NCBI GenBank assembly: GCA_030077755.1
Contig: JAQJZZ010000012.1
Location: 1,054,001 to 1,118,000 of the forward strand
Direction of reading: 5' to 3'
Origin: Filosporella fistucella
Taxonomy: Eukaryota > Ascomycota > Leotiomycetes > Helotiales
DNA length: 64,000 bases
The notes beneath the pieces are model-generated. The model ran no database searches and was not told the DNA's origin. It worked only from the letters and a program-made list of their open reading frames with translations. Every line of letters begins with the position of its first letter. Positions within the stretch are counted from its first letter, which is position 1. This document shows, in pieces, positions 10,695 through 22,301 of this stretch. Made by a program: the position numbers and the translations under genes.

Positions 10695-11465
10695 GTGGTG
10701 CTTTCAAATGATTGCCATAGTAGTCGCAGAATACATAATATGCAGCAATTTCCCGTCGGAGACAGCTCTCTGTGCTCAAATACAGCAAAACTTAATACGT
10801 GCAAAAGAAATATCTGCCACAACTATCAACATATCTGCATCGACGGGGTATATACCGCGATCAAACGATTCTTCGAAACAGTCCCTCTCGACCAATATGG
10901 CCTAAGACAATCTGAAAGCGACCAAGATTTGAAGCATGGCACCATAATCCTTCCTCTCATTACACAAAACCTGCAATTAAGCAGCTCTCGCGTCCACTGG
11001 CATGCCTTCGAGACCTTGTTGGATGAACTCGCTCCACTCCTCGATAATAATTCTCTTTTCCTGCTTGGATTTCGTGGAGGAATTTATGTGACAAGATGCG
11101 CAAAAGCAAAGGAGTTCATCAAAAGGCGTTTAGAGACTCAAAATCCAGGTTCAAGCATCAGGCCAAGAGCCGACCATAATATCTTCGACTGTGTCCGAAT
11201 TTATGTCAATACCGCGACCGAACGTGGAGAGCTGAAACCTCTGCAAAGGAGTCAACTAGCGATGATCACATTTCTGGGTGATTTCAAGGGCGGAGAACTT
11301 AAGCTCCATTGGGCTGGACGGTGGTCTATGTGGAAGAAAATCTTTATAGTCGCTGGGGAACCTAAGCCGACTATTGTTTTAGCAGTGGAGGATACCGAAA
11401 TTACTAATATGGACTTTGGGGGAGAGAAGTTTCAGCTGGAGTTCTTTTTGCCGAATCTGAGATAA
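10695..11465 (+). CDS. Unassigned protein (up to 256 aa), start uncertain
   Basis: Open from ATG 10695 to TAA 11465. Composition looks coding only from about residue 45 on (GVYTAIKRFFETVPLDQYGL...), with blocks LITQNLQLSSSRVHWHAFET, LLGFRGGIYVTRCAKAKEFI and ITFLGDFKGGELKLHWAGRW. The first 45 residues are Cys/His/Asn-rich and may be read-through of a leader, so the real start could be internal or in an upstream exon. I do not recognise the family. There is no signal peptide or transmembrane helix. The HW/GGELKLHWAGRW region has the feel of a beta-rich core, but no function can be named. Confidence 0.5.
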   Translation: MVLSNDCHSSRRIHNMQQFPVGDSSLCSNTAKLNTCKRNICHNYQHICIDGVYTAIKRFFETVPLDQYGLRQSESDQDLKHGTIILPLITQNLQLSSSRVHWHAFETLLDELAPLLDNNSLFLLGFRGGIYVTRCAKAKEFIKRRLETQNPGSSIRPRADHNIFDCVRIYVNTATERGELKPLQRSQLAMITFLGDFKGGELKLHWAGRWSMWKKIFIVAGEPKPTIVLAVEDTEITNMDFGGEKFQLEFFLPNLR

Positions 11466-12120
11466 TGCGAGGAATGCTGGTGCTTGCTGTAAGAATACTA
11501 TTTGAATGTAACAGTGTGTAGTTGAATCTTGTTCCTAGTAGTGGAGAAGAGATTTGGGAAGTATTTGTGGGTTTACACTTCGATTTGGAAGTTAGTTAGG
11601 GGTTTTGAGAGGTTGAATTGGCGTAAGCGATACTTTCCTTGGTGGCGACTTGAAACGCGGAGGGCAAGCCAGTAATTGAGAATCTTAAATGGATTCGGAG
11701 CTTCCTGGGTGAAAAGGACTTGAAATTTGTGAAGGGAGGCAAGCTGGACGTCGGGAAGAACAAATCAGACCTCTGAAGAAAAGAACAACACGGAGATGAT
11801 AGAAGCCTTCAGGACAGCGAAGCTAATATTATTTTCGAGACTCGGAAGTTACGACCTTTAAAGCTTCCGAAAATTTTCAATTACACTTTCTTAAGTTTGC
11901 TTTCTGATAAAGCTGCTCTCGTATCCCCACCTTCACACACCTCCGGATCTTTATTCCCCGTGGCCTCATCCACTGGAAATGCAACCTATTTTGTTCAGAT
12001 CAGGTCACATCAAATTATGGCTAATGGTTGACCTACGCTATATTGATACTCATTGTCATCGCCTTCACCACAATTCTTGAATTACACCCTTCGCTTCTTC
12101 GCCAGTCTGAAGGAAGTACG
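11466..12120. other. Intergenic, nothing recognised
   Basis: About 0.65 kb with stops in all frames. No repeat or RNA is seen. Confidence 0.45.
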
Positions 12121-12303
12121 TCATACGTCTGGAGGCTCAGGTGAAGGAATATACCGTATTTCAGGACGTGGACCCAATGCTTCCTCGCCTATTAAGAACC
12201 GCGAAACACCTGACGGGTCTTCAGCTGTTCCAAATTGAGCTTCTTCGAGCTTAGCTATACGCTTCTCAAGGTCTTTGAGAGCGTTGAAGTTTGCGAGATC
12301 CAT
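12121..12303 (-). CDS. Small coiled-coil-like protein (60 aa)
   Basis: A 60-codon frame on the minus strand begins at ATG 12303, inside a longer open frame that starts at 12381. I chose the inner ATG because the first 26 residues of the longer form look random, whereas the protein from there has a heptad-like Leu/Ala pattern (FNALKDLEKRIAKLEEAQ) and then a Pro-rich tail (IRYIPSPEPPDV). The pattern is protein-like and could be a short coiled-coil subunit, but no family is recognised. It may also be an exon of a larger transcript. Confidence 0.4.
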   Translation of the reverse strand: MDLANFNALKDLEKRIAKLEEAQFGTAEDPSGVSRFLIGEEALGPRPEIRYIPSPEPPDV

Positions 12304-12668
12304 TATGGCTGTTTTATCTTGATTTTGTTTTGGAGTGTCATTCTTGTTTGGCAATGAGGGATAACATTTGGGAAATTTCATTCTCTTAATAGCACTTTTT
12401 AAATATTAGCTGCGTGAATACTGGAGAGTTAAAGACTTATCAGAGCCATAACTCGCCTCGCTATGATTTTAGAGGATGGATTTGATGAGGTAGGTACAGG
12501 TGAACCACACTGCTGTTTTCTAAATGATACTATTTCACTGACATTACCTACATAAGTAAACATTGCCGTGAATGTCTCCGACCAGATATACATATGTAAG
12601 AATAAATACCATTAAACAGACTGTGCAGTGACCTGTGCCCCTCTCGCTCCCTGCCGATTGCTCTCCAC

Positions 12669-13370
12669 TCACAAGAGAAACGCAAAAGTCCCAAGGATCA
12701 CAACTAATGTGCCAAACACCCCGAAAGAATACGTCGTAGCATCAGATGTAAAACCGTAGCAGCTAGCTCCAACACAAGTCCCATTCGAGAATTTTGGTGC
12801 CGAAGTTCCCACTACAAAGGTGGTATTCTTAACTGGCGTTGACGATACCATGAGAGTCACAGTTGCCATTACTGCATCTGCAGCTGCTTTTACTACGGGC
12901 GTTGCTCCCATTGGGATCTCGACGAATGTGACCGGCGGACCAATTGGGAGAGGTGGAGGAGGGGTTTCGCCAGCTGGACAGACGGTAACGTAGAGAGGTA
13001 CAACTTCGGTGGTGACGTGATTGAGAGGACAGTCGAGAAAATTCTCAGGACATTTTGTTACAGTGTAAGTGACTGAGGAAAAGACGGTGTAAGTTGTATC
13101 TGCGCTGGTGCCAGAGAATGATGGAGAGTCCGTGACTGTAGCAGCAGAAGCATCGATTGAGGCCGAGGAGTTGAATCGACGCTGCTCTAATCAGAACAGT
13201 ACCAGCAGAGGAGCGGGAGACTTTACTTTGCCCAATGGATATTCCGTTGCTTTAAGTATGATTACACCAGCGTTATTGCTTCCGATTTCTTCGTCTCGTT
13301 TGACAGATGAGGCCGAGCTAAGTGTAACGGCTGCGAGCATCGCAATTTTGAAGACATTAAGTATTGACAT
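12669..13370 (-). CDS. Secreted, probably GPI-anchored Ser/Thr-rich surface protein
   Basis: Two exons: 13370-13227 and 13184-12669 (minus), about 219 aa. The intron is about 42 nt; the acceptor could be 3 nt further on. The protein starts with a signal peptide (about 22 residues, ending SSASS) and a Lys-Arg that may be a Kex2 site. The middle is Thr/Ser/Val-rich with the block TVFSSVTYTVTKCPENFLDC and a second YVTVCPAGE, a pattern common in fungal cell-wall and adhesin-like proteins. The extreme C-terminus is hydrophobic (FGVFGTLVVILGTFAFLL), as needed for GPI transfer. A wall or surface role is inferred. The first-exon junction is the least certain part. Confidence 0.7.
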
Positions 13371-15304
13371 ATTGTAATAGTGATAGAAAGAGCGTATAAT
13401 TGAGTAATATTGTGAATAGCGAGGACTCTACAAATGAATAACAAAGAGTGTATACTTCAAGAAAAAGCTTGGTCTTTGGCTGGGGCAAGCCCGTTGATAT
13501 GGACGATAGCATGTGGTTGATTAGATTGCGAGCGATATCTGAGTTGTGACGCATTCTTGCCATGTGTAAGGGAGTTTCTGTAATTAGAACGAGACAGAAA
13601 ATTGATTGGCAATTGGAGGAGGGAAAGAAATTTCTATCGGAATGTGGAAAGGAAATAAACATCAACATGTTGCACATTGTATGCAATATTTCTTAGCTAG
13701 AGAAGTGTATGATTCGCGATTAGCGAAATTGAGTTTGATGTTAATCATAATTGTTTGCTTCTCCATGAAGAAGCCGAGTCCCTTCCTCAATTCGAGACCG
13801 TCTGTGGTGCCATCAACAAATCGCCAATTGTTTAAAATCGGGTTTTCGCTTGAATTGAAGGGAGGAATGACTCGTCTCATGAAACGCCTTGCACAAGGTC
13901 ACTTACCAACTAAAACATGGCATAATAACAACAACAGCTTTCAGACAGGAAAATATAATTTCAGCAACGCAGGAGTTATTGCTGGTACTCCATTTCAGGT
14001 GGTACCGCTACCATTGCTGGGGTACGGGCCACTTTTTGAGTATCAAAACATCCCAATATCTGCGTTGCGGGGATATGGCCCTGCTTTAGGGAACAGGTTT
14101 AAGGTAGTTGTATTCATTTGCTTGAAGGGAGAGCTCATGCCGACACTCGTCAATCCTAAAACCAAGCAATTACTCCCAAAGGAACGTGCTCTTCCAGCTT
14201 ATAGTAACAGTACTGACTCTCATAAATACGATCGACTTCAATCGCGAGATATTGTCCCTCAGTTTAAGTACGGATGCGGGAATTGAGGCTTACTTCTACG
14301 TCACGTGCCCGAAGGTATTGGAGTAGTTGATTACCTTACGGTGCATAACAAGAAGTTAATTATCACCAACTGCGATAGCAACAAGCCGCAGACTGCGAAA
14401 CTGGAAATCGTTGCGCGGCAGCGTGAAAACTCTGTACTGCAAGTCTGATATGGATTGAGCGAGCCCTCCGGCCAGGCTTGCAGGGACGGCACAGGCATGC
14501 AAGTATGACAGGTTGTGACAGTTGCTACGGAATCACAATGCATACTCGGAAAAACCGCTACCAAAACCCGAGCGCGTTTCTCGAAGATATTGGTGACAAG
14601 GTCTCAAAATGAGGTACTTGGAGAGCAACATCAGATGTCATGTAATGGAGAAACACATCTGCCGAAGCCGTACAACCAGGGGGGGTAAGAAGTAGATTCT
14701 ACATTGGGTCTAGCTTGAATTACAACTCCCTTTGTCATTCAGCCGGAGAAGTTTCCGTTTCTTGCCATGTTTATGACTTCCAACATCAACACGAAAGTTT
14801 CAACGTCGCACCTCGATATAAAGAGCAGCAGCACCGAAAGGTCAATTTAAAGCAGAACTAATACCCCTCAATGCCCGGAGCTGCTACCCCTCCCCTCATT
14901 ATCCAAGACTTCCACCCTTGATTTCGTGTTCATCTCAATTTCTAATCCCCAAGGGTGCCATGCAGCGCGGGCCTGAAAACTCTATTCCGACAGGCCCCCC
15001 ATCGGGAGACCTTCAGGGCCGGTCAGCTGTTTACTGGCTCGGGGCGGAAGACGTGCAGCGGCAGGGCATGAGTTAAAGTTTGGTAGCTTAATACTGAGGG
15101 GAAGCTTTCTAGAAACGATATGCGATGTGCAGTAGTCTGCCCTCGCTGTCATCCGGAGTGGTAAGATACGGTAGAACCGAGTAATGACCAAGGAACAGAG
15201 AGAGATGAGTATATAAGCACAATGACTTCTCATATTGTTGTCTCCAACCAGGTCACTCAGCCACCTGAAGTTCCGTCAAACAGAATCTCAGCAATCATCT
15301 CAAA
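13371..15304. other. Intergenic, about 1.9 kb, no gene supported
   Basis: A 226-codon plus-strand frame (13606-14286) lies here but has random-looking composition and was not accepted. The part just before 15305 is the promoter of the GMC oxidoreductase. No repeat or RNA gene was recognised. Confidence 0.45.
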
Positions 15305-17419
15305 ATGGCTAAATTTTGGCTGTCGTTTATTGGACTCCTCTTTCCAACTTCCATTATTGCGGCTGCGGTTTCTTCCAACACATATGACTATATCGTAGTT
15401 GGATCCGGGCCAGGTGGAGCTCCATTGGCTGCAAATCTTGCAAAGTCTGGTGCTTCTGTTCTCCTCCTAGAAGCTGGAGATGATCAGGGACACAACTTGA
15501 ACGAGTAAGTTCCCGTCTATCAGCATACTCTCTACCATCAAACTTGTACTCCAATCAATGTAACTCGAAGCCACGCGCATGCCTCCTCCATGGAGAAATA
15601 CTATACAGCAATCCACTAATGCCGTCTTTGTTTTGTAGGGAAATCAGTGCCTGGTTCTTTTTAGCAGACAACGACCCTCTCATGAGATGGGACTTCTTCG
15701 TCAAATATCATTCAGATGAGACAATCACCAGCAAATACCAGCACTTAACGTGGAAAACGACTGATGGCCAATTCTATGTCGGAACTTCCCCACCAGCAGG
15801 CGCAAAACAACTTGGCGTATACTATCCTCGTTCTGGTACATTGGGAGGTTGCAGTACTCACAATGCGTTGTGTGCCGTTCTTCCAAGCGATAAAGACTGG
15901 CAAGGCATCGCAGATCTCACAGGCGATAAGACTTGGGAGTGAGTGGGACAATTCCACAATCTGTATACATGCTAATGAACCTAGACCGAAAAACATGCGG
16001 AAATACTTCATTCAACTAGAGAACGACCATGCGGTCCCGAAAGGAACACCAGGTCATGGTTTCAACGGATTCCTCGACATCTCCGTCAATGATGACGAAT
16101 GGTTACAAAATCAAACCCAGGCCAGAGAGGTTCTAGAAGCTACGGCATCGATAATGGGCCAGGATCCAACCCAAATCTATGATATCCTACAACTCGATCT
16201 CAACAACGCAAGCCCAGACCGTGATCAGCAGACAGGTCTTTTTGGCTTCCCAACCCATCGAGATCTTGCTGGTCGAAGAGTCAGCGCACGAAATGCGATC
16301 TCTCAAGTTCTGAATGCAACCAATGCCAATGGCTCCAAGAAATACAAGTTCTCACTTGGCTTGAACTCCTTCGTCACCAAGGTTCTGTTCAAAAACACAA
16401 GTTCGACCGACAAGACTCCACGCGCAATTGGTGTCGAGTATCTATTAGGCCAAAGCATGTACAGTGCTGATCCTCGCTACAACGCCAGTAATCCAGGGAA
16501 GAAAATGCAAGCTTACGCCAGAAACGAAGTTATTCTTTCCGGTGGTTCCTTCAACAGCCCTCAGATGCTGAAGCTTAGCGGTATCGGACCAAAAGCAGAA
16601 CTCAAAAAGTTCAACATCCCAGTCCTCGTGGATTCTCCAGGTGTGGGCTCGAACCTCCAAGATAATACCGAGATCGGTTTCATTGTTCAAGCGTCAAAGA
16701 ACTTCACAAATATCAGTCCAGTATGCACCTACGGCGCTCCAGGCGATCCATGTCTTGCACTGTGGTATCAAGGAAAAGGACCATATGCCCAAGGACCACT
16801 CGATGCGCTGATGGTCAAAACCAGCGCCGCAGCTCTCGATGAACGCGATCTCTTCATGTTCGCCCTCGCAGGTTCTTTCAGAGGATACTGGCCTTCGAGC
16901 ACCGTCAATCAAGTCCCATCCGATCCACCAAACACATTCGATTTCTCAATCGTAAAGATGCATCCAACCAATAATCTCGGAACGGTTAATCTTGTCTCCA
17001 GCAATCCGCGCGATATGCCGGATATCAATTTCCGCTTCTTCGAAGACGCGGAAGCTGCGAAGGATCTCCAGGCTATCAAGGAAGGCATCCAGTTGGGTAG
17101 AAAGGTGTTTGATTCCATGGGAGAGCCATATACTGAAGTTCTTCCTTGCGAAGGCAACTCAGACTGTAATGTGGAGCAAGTTATCATTGAGCAAGCTTGG
17201 TCTCATCACGCTTCATCTACCTGTGCTATTGGCGCAGATAAGGACCCAAAAGCTGTGCTGGACTCTAAGTTCCGTGTCAGAGGCGTCAATGGATTGAGAG
17301 TCGTAGACGCTAGCTCCTTCCCTCGCACACCAGGTGGATTCCCAGTGATCCCAACGTTCATGATAAGTTTGAAGGCTGCGGATTCGATTTTGGCGGCGCC
17401 GTGTCCGGCTTGGGCTTAG
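15305..17419 (+). CDS. Secreted GMC-family FAD oxidoreductase
   Basis: Three exons: 15305-15504, 15639-15938, 15985-17419, giving 644 aa. A signal peptide (MAKFWLSFIGLLFPTSIIAA) is followed by the FAD-binding dinucleotide fold (DYIVVGSGPGGAPLAANLAK, then LLLEAGDD). Further family marks are the substrate-loop start YPRSGTLGGCSTHNAL, the second GMC signature GGSFNSPQMLKLSGIGP, and the C-terminal active-site segment SHHASSTCAIG...DSKFRVRGVNGLRVVDASSF. GMC enzymes oxidise alcohols, sugars or aryl alcohols, often making H2O2 outside the cell. The exact substrate is not readable here. The final catalytic segment (FPRTPGGFPVIPTFM) lacks the usual SGN/HxN, as in a secreted fungal subgroup. Confidence 0.9.
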
Positions 17420-17876
17420 ATATATTAATTAACTTTTTTCTACTTCAACTGGAAATATATACATTTTTAGAACTTCAACCTTACCTTCAAAAGGATATAT
17501 TTATTCATCCAATGAAAGCCAAATTGCTCCAAATTCTATTAATCATGATATTACTTCCCTCGCCAACATCTCGTCTGACATGTTGATAGGCTAAGTATCA
17601 CAGCATATGCGGTGTAACCACCCTTCAGCTTCAGCCTTATCTCCCAGCTCACTCCATGTGCATTTGATATGCGCCAACATTGGTTCAACTCCCTGTTTTT
17701 CCCTTGGCAGGAATGAAACAACATGGCAAGGTCCGTCAGCTCACTCAGGCTTACCTGCCACGCTGAAACCTGGAGATATAAGTGTGATTTTCCCATAATT
17801 GCATCGAATTTCTTGTCTTTCTGATACTTTATATGTACTATTCAAGTATCTATTCTGAGGTATTTTAAAAGCGATA
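17420..17876. other. Intergenic between tandem genes
   Basis: About 0.45 kb holding the 3' end of the GMC gene and the promoter of the nuclease gene. No distinct element is seen. Confidence 0.4.
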
Positions 17877-18850
17877 ATGCATCTCAAACCTCTACCCCTC
17901 TTCTTTCTCTCCCTCACCCCCCTCGTCTCCAGCTGGGGAGATCTCGGACATCGCACTGTCGCTCTTCTAGCGCATAAATATCTGACACCAGAAGCTTCTA
18001 AGTTCCTCGACGAAGTCCTCGCCAATGATCAGGGGTATGATTTCTCTGATGCTGCGGTTTGGGCAGATACCATAAAGCGCAAGAGACCGGAAACTAAGCC
18101 TTGGCATTACATTGGTAAACGCCCTACATTCGCATCATAGGACTGGCTGATTGTAAATTGATAGACGCAAACGATTCACCTCCCACTAAGTGTGGTCTCA
18201 CCTACCCTTCGGACTGTGCTCTTCAGGGGAAGAATGGCTGCATCATAACCGCCATCTCCAATCAAACATCTCTGTTCTTGACGTCCAGCACCCCCGCTGA
18301 GTCAAACACCCGCAAAGAAGCACTCATGTTCCTACTCCACCTCATCGGGGATCTCCACCAACCACTGCATGTCGAAAACAAAGCCACAGGAGGAAACGAT
18401 ATAAAAGTGTGTTTCGTGAAGGCCTGTGCAAATAACAATCTACACAGTGTATGGGATAAGTATATCCCGCACAAGATGAGAGGATTGAAAGCTAGTGCTA
18501 CGAATGAGGAAGAGAAAGCTGCTGCTGCGGAATGGGCAGATGAGTTATATGCATTGAATGCGAAGAACGGAATGGAAATCGCAGCTGAATGTACGGATGT
18601 TTCGAAGCCGGAGAAATGCTCGCTTGGGTGGGCGAAGGAGTCAAATGAGTGGATCTGTTTGTATGTGATGGCGCTGAGTGATGAATGGTTGGAGAGCCAT
18701 GATCTAAGTAAGGAGTATTATGAGGGTGCTGTGCCAATTGTGCAGGACTTGGTGGGCAAGGCGGGTTTGAGGTTGGGCGGGTGGTTGAATGCTTTGGTTG
18801 CGGGGGCCGCTGGCAGTGAGACGGTCTTCGAAGAGAAGGAGGACTTGTGA
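17877..18850 (+). CDS. Secreted S1/P1-type nuclease
   Basis: Two exons: 17877-18114 and 18165-18850, giving 307 aa, normal for the family. The signal peptide ends at SS, leaving Trp as the first mature residue (WGDLGHRTVALLAHKYL). The free N-terminal Trp and the following His are zinc ligands. Other ligands are visible in AAVWADTIK, PWHYIDA, HLIGDLHQPLHV and NNNLHSVWDKYI, so all three zinc sites look complete. These enzymes cut single-stranded DNA and RNA and act as 3'-nucleotidases, giving phosphate and nucleosides outside the cell. Cys pairs fit disulphides. It ends in a short acidic tail. Confidence 0.93.
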
Positions 18851-19476
18851 AGTCTGATACTGAAGAAATTGGACGTAGAACGGGCTGTGATATTGGACCA
18901 AATTGTGCTTATCCCCCTTTTCTTCACAGAGTAGCCGAAAATTGGCGAGGTACTAGTGCGGTTCCTTGCTTCGAGTTTCATAGGTTTCCACACCTCTGTG
19001 ACACAACTCTTACACCTAGAGGTGAGATATATGGGCTGATAGAGAATGCGAGACTATTATCTCCTTCTTCTCATATGATCTATAAAATGGATCTCGCACC
19101 CAAATCAGACTTCTATGTAAAAAGCCGGCAGCAAACATGCCGAGCCCAAAAATCCAGCTTATCCCGTCCCGTCTTCCCGGCACGACACATACCATCACAT
19201 TTTGCCCGCACCGGAACGCTCATCGCATGCAATGGCCATTATTTTAATGAATAAGAAGACAGCTTGCAAGAAGTGGAGTCTTCTTCCTCTCCGCGACGGA
19301 AAGCAAAATGCTGCTTCCCGTGAGCCGCTGAGGTTGCGGTGAAGAAAGTTCGTATGCTGCTGGGGATGAGGATATCGGGGCTGTCCTTTCAAGAGATGAC
19401 ACCTGTTGCCATGATCAATACTCCCCTGAGCGCCTATCCGAGTATCATCAAAGTAAGGAGACCGTCATCAATCAAG
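18851..19476. other. Intergenic, nothing recognised
   Basis: About 0.6 kb upstream of the second BTB gene. Open frames in both strands look random. Confidence 0.4.
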
Positions 19477-20509
19477 ATGGCAGATATTTCTGAGTTCGTG
19501 AAACGGTATGTACTCTGCGGTATTTTAAATGTAGAAAGCTGATATCGCGAAGACTCTTTGGGTCCCAGAAGTGGACTGATATTGAATTAAAATGTGAGGG
19601 TGCTACGATCAGAGGACATCGGGCCGTCATTTGTGGGAGATCTTCCTTCATCGAAAAATTGGCTGAATTTGAGGCTTGGGTACGAAATGTTGCATATTCT
19701 CTCACGAAAAAGACTTCACTGACTGACCATCACAGAAATCTATCGGAGGACCAATCGTACTTGAAGGCGATTCACTTGATGTAGTCCAAGCCTTGATATG
19801 TTTCCTGTACACGGATGATTATGATGAAAGTGGCACTTCGAATATGGCTGGCAGTGGCGATATCGATGTCGCCTCAAATCATCCAATCGGGAATCAAGTC
19901 TCCACGAGAGAGGACTCTTTGATATTCAACGTCAAAATGTACGCTGCAGGGGAGAAATTTCAAGTCCCAAGTCTGAAGCAACTGGCGGCGCGGAAGTTCG
20001 ACTCTGTTGCACACATGCATTGGAAGAGCCGCGCATTTCCAGAAGCAATTCGTCTCCTGTGGGACAAAACGGAAGAGACAGATAGGGAGATGAGGCATGT
20101 TGTCGCAAAAGTCGCATACTCGCATCTTGAAACTTTGGTCCAGCGCCATGATTTCGCCTGCCTTCTGCAGGAGTCGGGCTCATTCAGTTTCGACATTATC
20201 AAGCTCACACATGGACTCTCTCTCGATTGGAAGCCTGAACTCCCCGCAGAAGAGACCATGAAACAAAACGTTGAATCTGTCGTGTCACAGGACAACGAAC
20301 AATGCCAAGCCGAGGAGCTTGGCAAAGAGCCCCTGGACTCGCAGAGATATAGTGAAGTAGAAGCTGCTTCCCGGCCCTCAATGTGCAAACACCTCAAAAC
20401 CAGAGCCAAATGCGTGAAATGTAAGAGGATTAAGGAGAAGAAAGTGGCTGCCGAGGTAGAAACTGTGCTGGATGAGGAGCCACGAAAGGAGGCGGAAGTA
20501 GGAACGTGA
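19477..20509 (+). CDS. BTB/POZ domain protein (paralogue 2)
   Basis: Three exons: 19477-19505, 19553-19679, 19736-20509, giving 309 aa. Exon 2 is 127 nt with the same phases as in the other two BTB genes of the window. The BTB core reads LFGSQKWTDIELKCEGATIR, then GHRAVICGRSSFIEKLAEFE, then the hinge VVQALICFLYTDDYDES. After a loop of about 30 residues comes LIFNVKMYAAGEKFQVPSLK, then KQLAARKFDS and helical repeats. The C-terminus is charged and holds a Cys/His cluster (MCKHLKTRAKCVKCKR), which could bind zinc. No kelch or MATH domain. Function unknown; such BTB-only proteins may be CUL3 adaptors or transcription cofactors. Confidence 0.85.
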
Positions 20510-20848
20510 AGCAGAGTATGAATGTGGTAATTGTGCTTGGCGAAAGGCCCCAGATGCTGTGATTCTGCATCGCTTTGCTTCTGTGCTTTTTCGTTGAGGA
20601 GAGTCTGGGATGGTATTACTGTTAGTCTGAATTAAACAAACTCAATGCTACCTGTGATGGCACCTCGACACCACCTGCATCCAGCACGATAAAGTGGCGA
20701 ATCTCAAACAAAGCAGCCATTTCTCCCGTATATTCTACACGATGCAAGAGCCCGATGAAAGTTTCGAGGAGTGTTTAACCCCTTCTCGGTAGGGGATTCC
20801 TTCAAATAATAAGCCTCCGAGTCGCCGCTTGGATCATCAGTACTTTCT
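20510..20848. other. Intergenic between tandem BTB paralogues
   Basis: A 339-bp gap holding the 3' end of paralogue 2 and the promoter of paralogue 3. No distinct motif is seen. Confidence 0.4.
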
Positions 20849-21764
20849 ATGGATCCTCATAATCAAGACGCGTGGGATCCTGGCTATGACATGACTGAAA
20901 TAACAAACTCGATCAAGGGGTATGATCAATGATAATACTTTCAACAAAGGTATACTGACTTCAACTAGACTCCTTGACTCGGAGAAGTACGCAGACCTAA
21001 CTCTCCGCTGTGGTGGAATTTTTTTCAAAGTTCAATGTGCAATTGTCTGCACACGTTCGTCTTTCCTTGCCACTGCCGTGGATGGACAGTTCAGGGCAAG
21101 TGTCTTCAAATTCGGATCAACCCGAGACTCTACTGACGGATAGTTGAAGGAAGCGACACTGCGTGATATCGAATTGCCTGACGATGAGCTTTCAGTTATC
21201 GAAGCCCTAGTTCGATATCTCTATACCGATGACTATTTCGAGGACAGGTCATCGAACGCTTGCTGCAACACCAATAGAAATAATTCTTCTGTCCTTCCAG
21301 CCAGCTTTTCAGCCGCCGAAACCTCCGATGGAGTCGCATCAGATACCTCGAATGCTGCAAACGGTGTCTTATTCAATGTTAAAATGTACATCGCAGGCGA
21401 CAAATTCGATATCACAGGCGTGAAAGCGCTGGCCACTCAGAAATTCCGCCTTACTGCAAAAGACCATTGGAACAGTCCCTCGTTCACAGAGGCAGCGAAA
21501 TTGCTGTGGGGAAACACTGTTGACTCCGACACAATGTTAAGAATCGAGTTTGTCAAAGTAGCGCACGCGCACCTCCAGGCATTGATGGAGAGAGGAGAAT
21601 TCGCAGAGTTCATGAGAGATTGCGGGAGTTTCAGTTTTGAAATTGTGAAAAAGATGCAAGAAACGTCACCGAATGTGGTGGAGTCCCCAATTACAGAATA
21701 CACTTTCGATGGATGGCCGACTTCATCAATGAAAGGCAAGAAAAAGAAGGGGAAATATACTTAG
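20849..21764 (+). CDS. BTB/POZ domain protein (paralogue 3), with a GC-AG intron
   Basis: Three exons: 20849-20919, 20969-21095, 21144-21764, giving 272 aa. Intron 2 (21096-21143, 48 nt) starts with GCAAGT rather than GT and has a CTGAC branch site. With it removed, the frame joins as GQFR-LKEATLRDI. Without it, an in-frame TAG ends the protein. The BTB core is LLDSEKYADLTLRCGGIFFK, then VQCAIVCTRSSFLATAVDG, then IEALVRYLYTDDYFED. The conserved His-Arg of the paralogues is replaced by Gln-Cys, so this copy has drifted. The tail is basic (KGKKKKGKYT). Closest relatives are the two BTB genes upstream. Confidence 0.82.
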
Positions 21765-22301
21765 TGAAATAGCTGTGACAGTCGGTGGAAAATACCTGTC
21801 TCCTAATCTCGAGATGAATAACAAAGACGCCCGACAATTCCGGGAGACGTAGAAATCAACAGCCACGTATCATACAAAGATTCCAAACAATTTTTATCCT
21901 ATGCTCCCCAAAATTGTAGTACTGCATCATATCAGTGACCCGCATGTACCCAAACACCAGAACGTTACGCGCAAAATTCCACTGAGGAAATATACAGGAT
22001 AAAAAACGATCACCATTCGACTCCTTGAGTCTTAGAAATGTAAAAACATTGTATTGAGGCGAGACGATATACTCAGCGCAGGTTCTTGAGTAGCACTTGC
22101 CAGAATGTTTCCCGATCTAGGCGCAGGACACCGAGTGGAGATATGTGCCTAGCTACCTCCGAGACTGGTGAAGAAAGAAGTGAAGTCTCGAGAAATAAAG
22201 GACAATGCTAAATTTTGAAAATCTTGGTATCACAAAAACAACAAACCAAACTCCACCCATCCCACCACCCGAGTGGACCTTTCTTCCTACACATGCATCC
22301 C
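21765..22301. other. Intergenic between convergent genes
   Basis: About 0.5 kb where the BTB gene and the epoxide-hydrolase-like gene end towards each other. Only 3' UTR sequence is expected. Nothing else is recognised. Confidence 0.4.

Noticed and set aside
13606..14286. 226-codon plus-strand open frame
   Set aside because: Composition is random-like, rich in Asn, Lys and Met with no domain pattern. A long AT-moderate intergenic region can give such a frame by chance.
15305..18850. GMC oxidase and nuclease as part of a biosynthetic cluster
   Set aside because: No synthase, P450 or transporter sits beside them; adjacency alone does not support a pathway.
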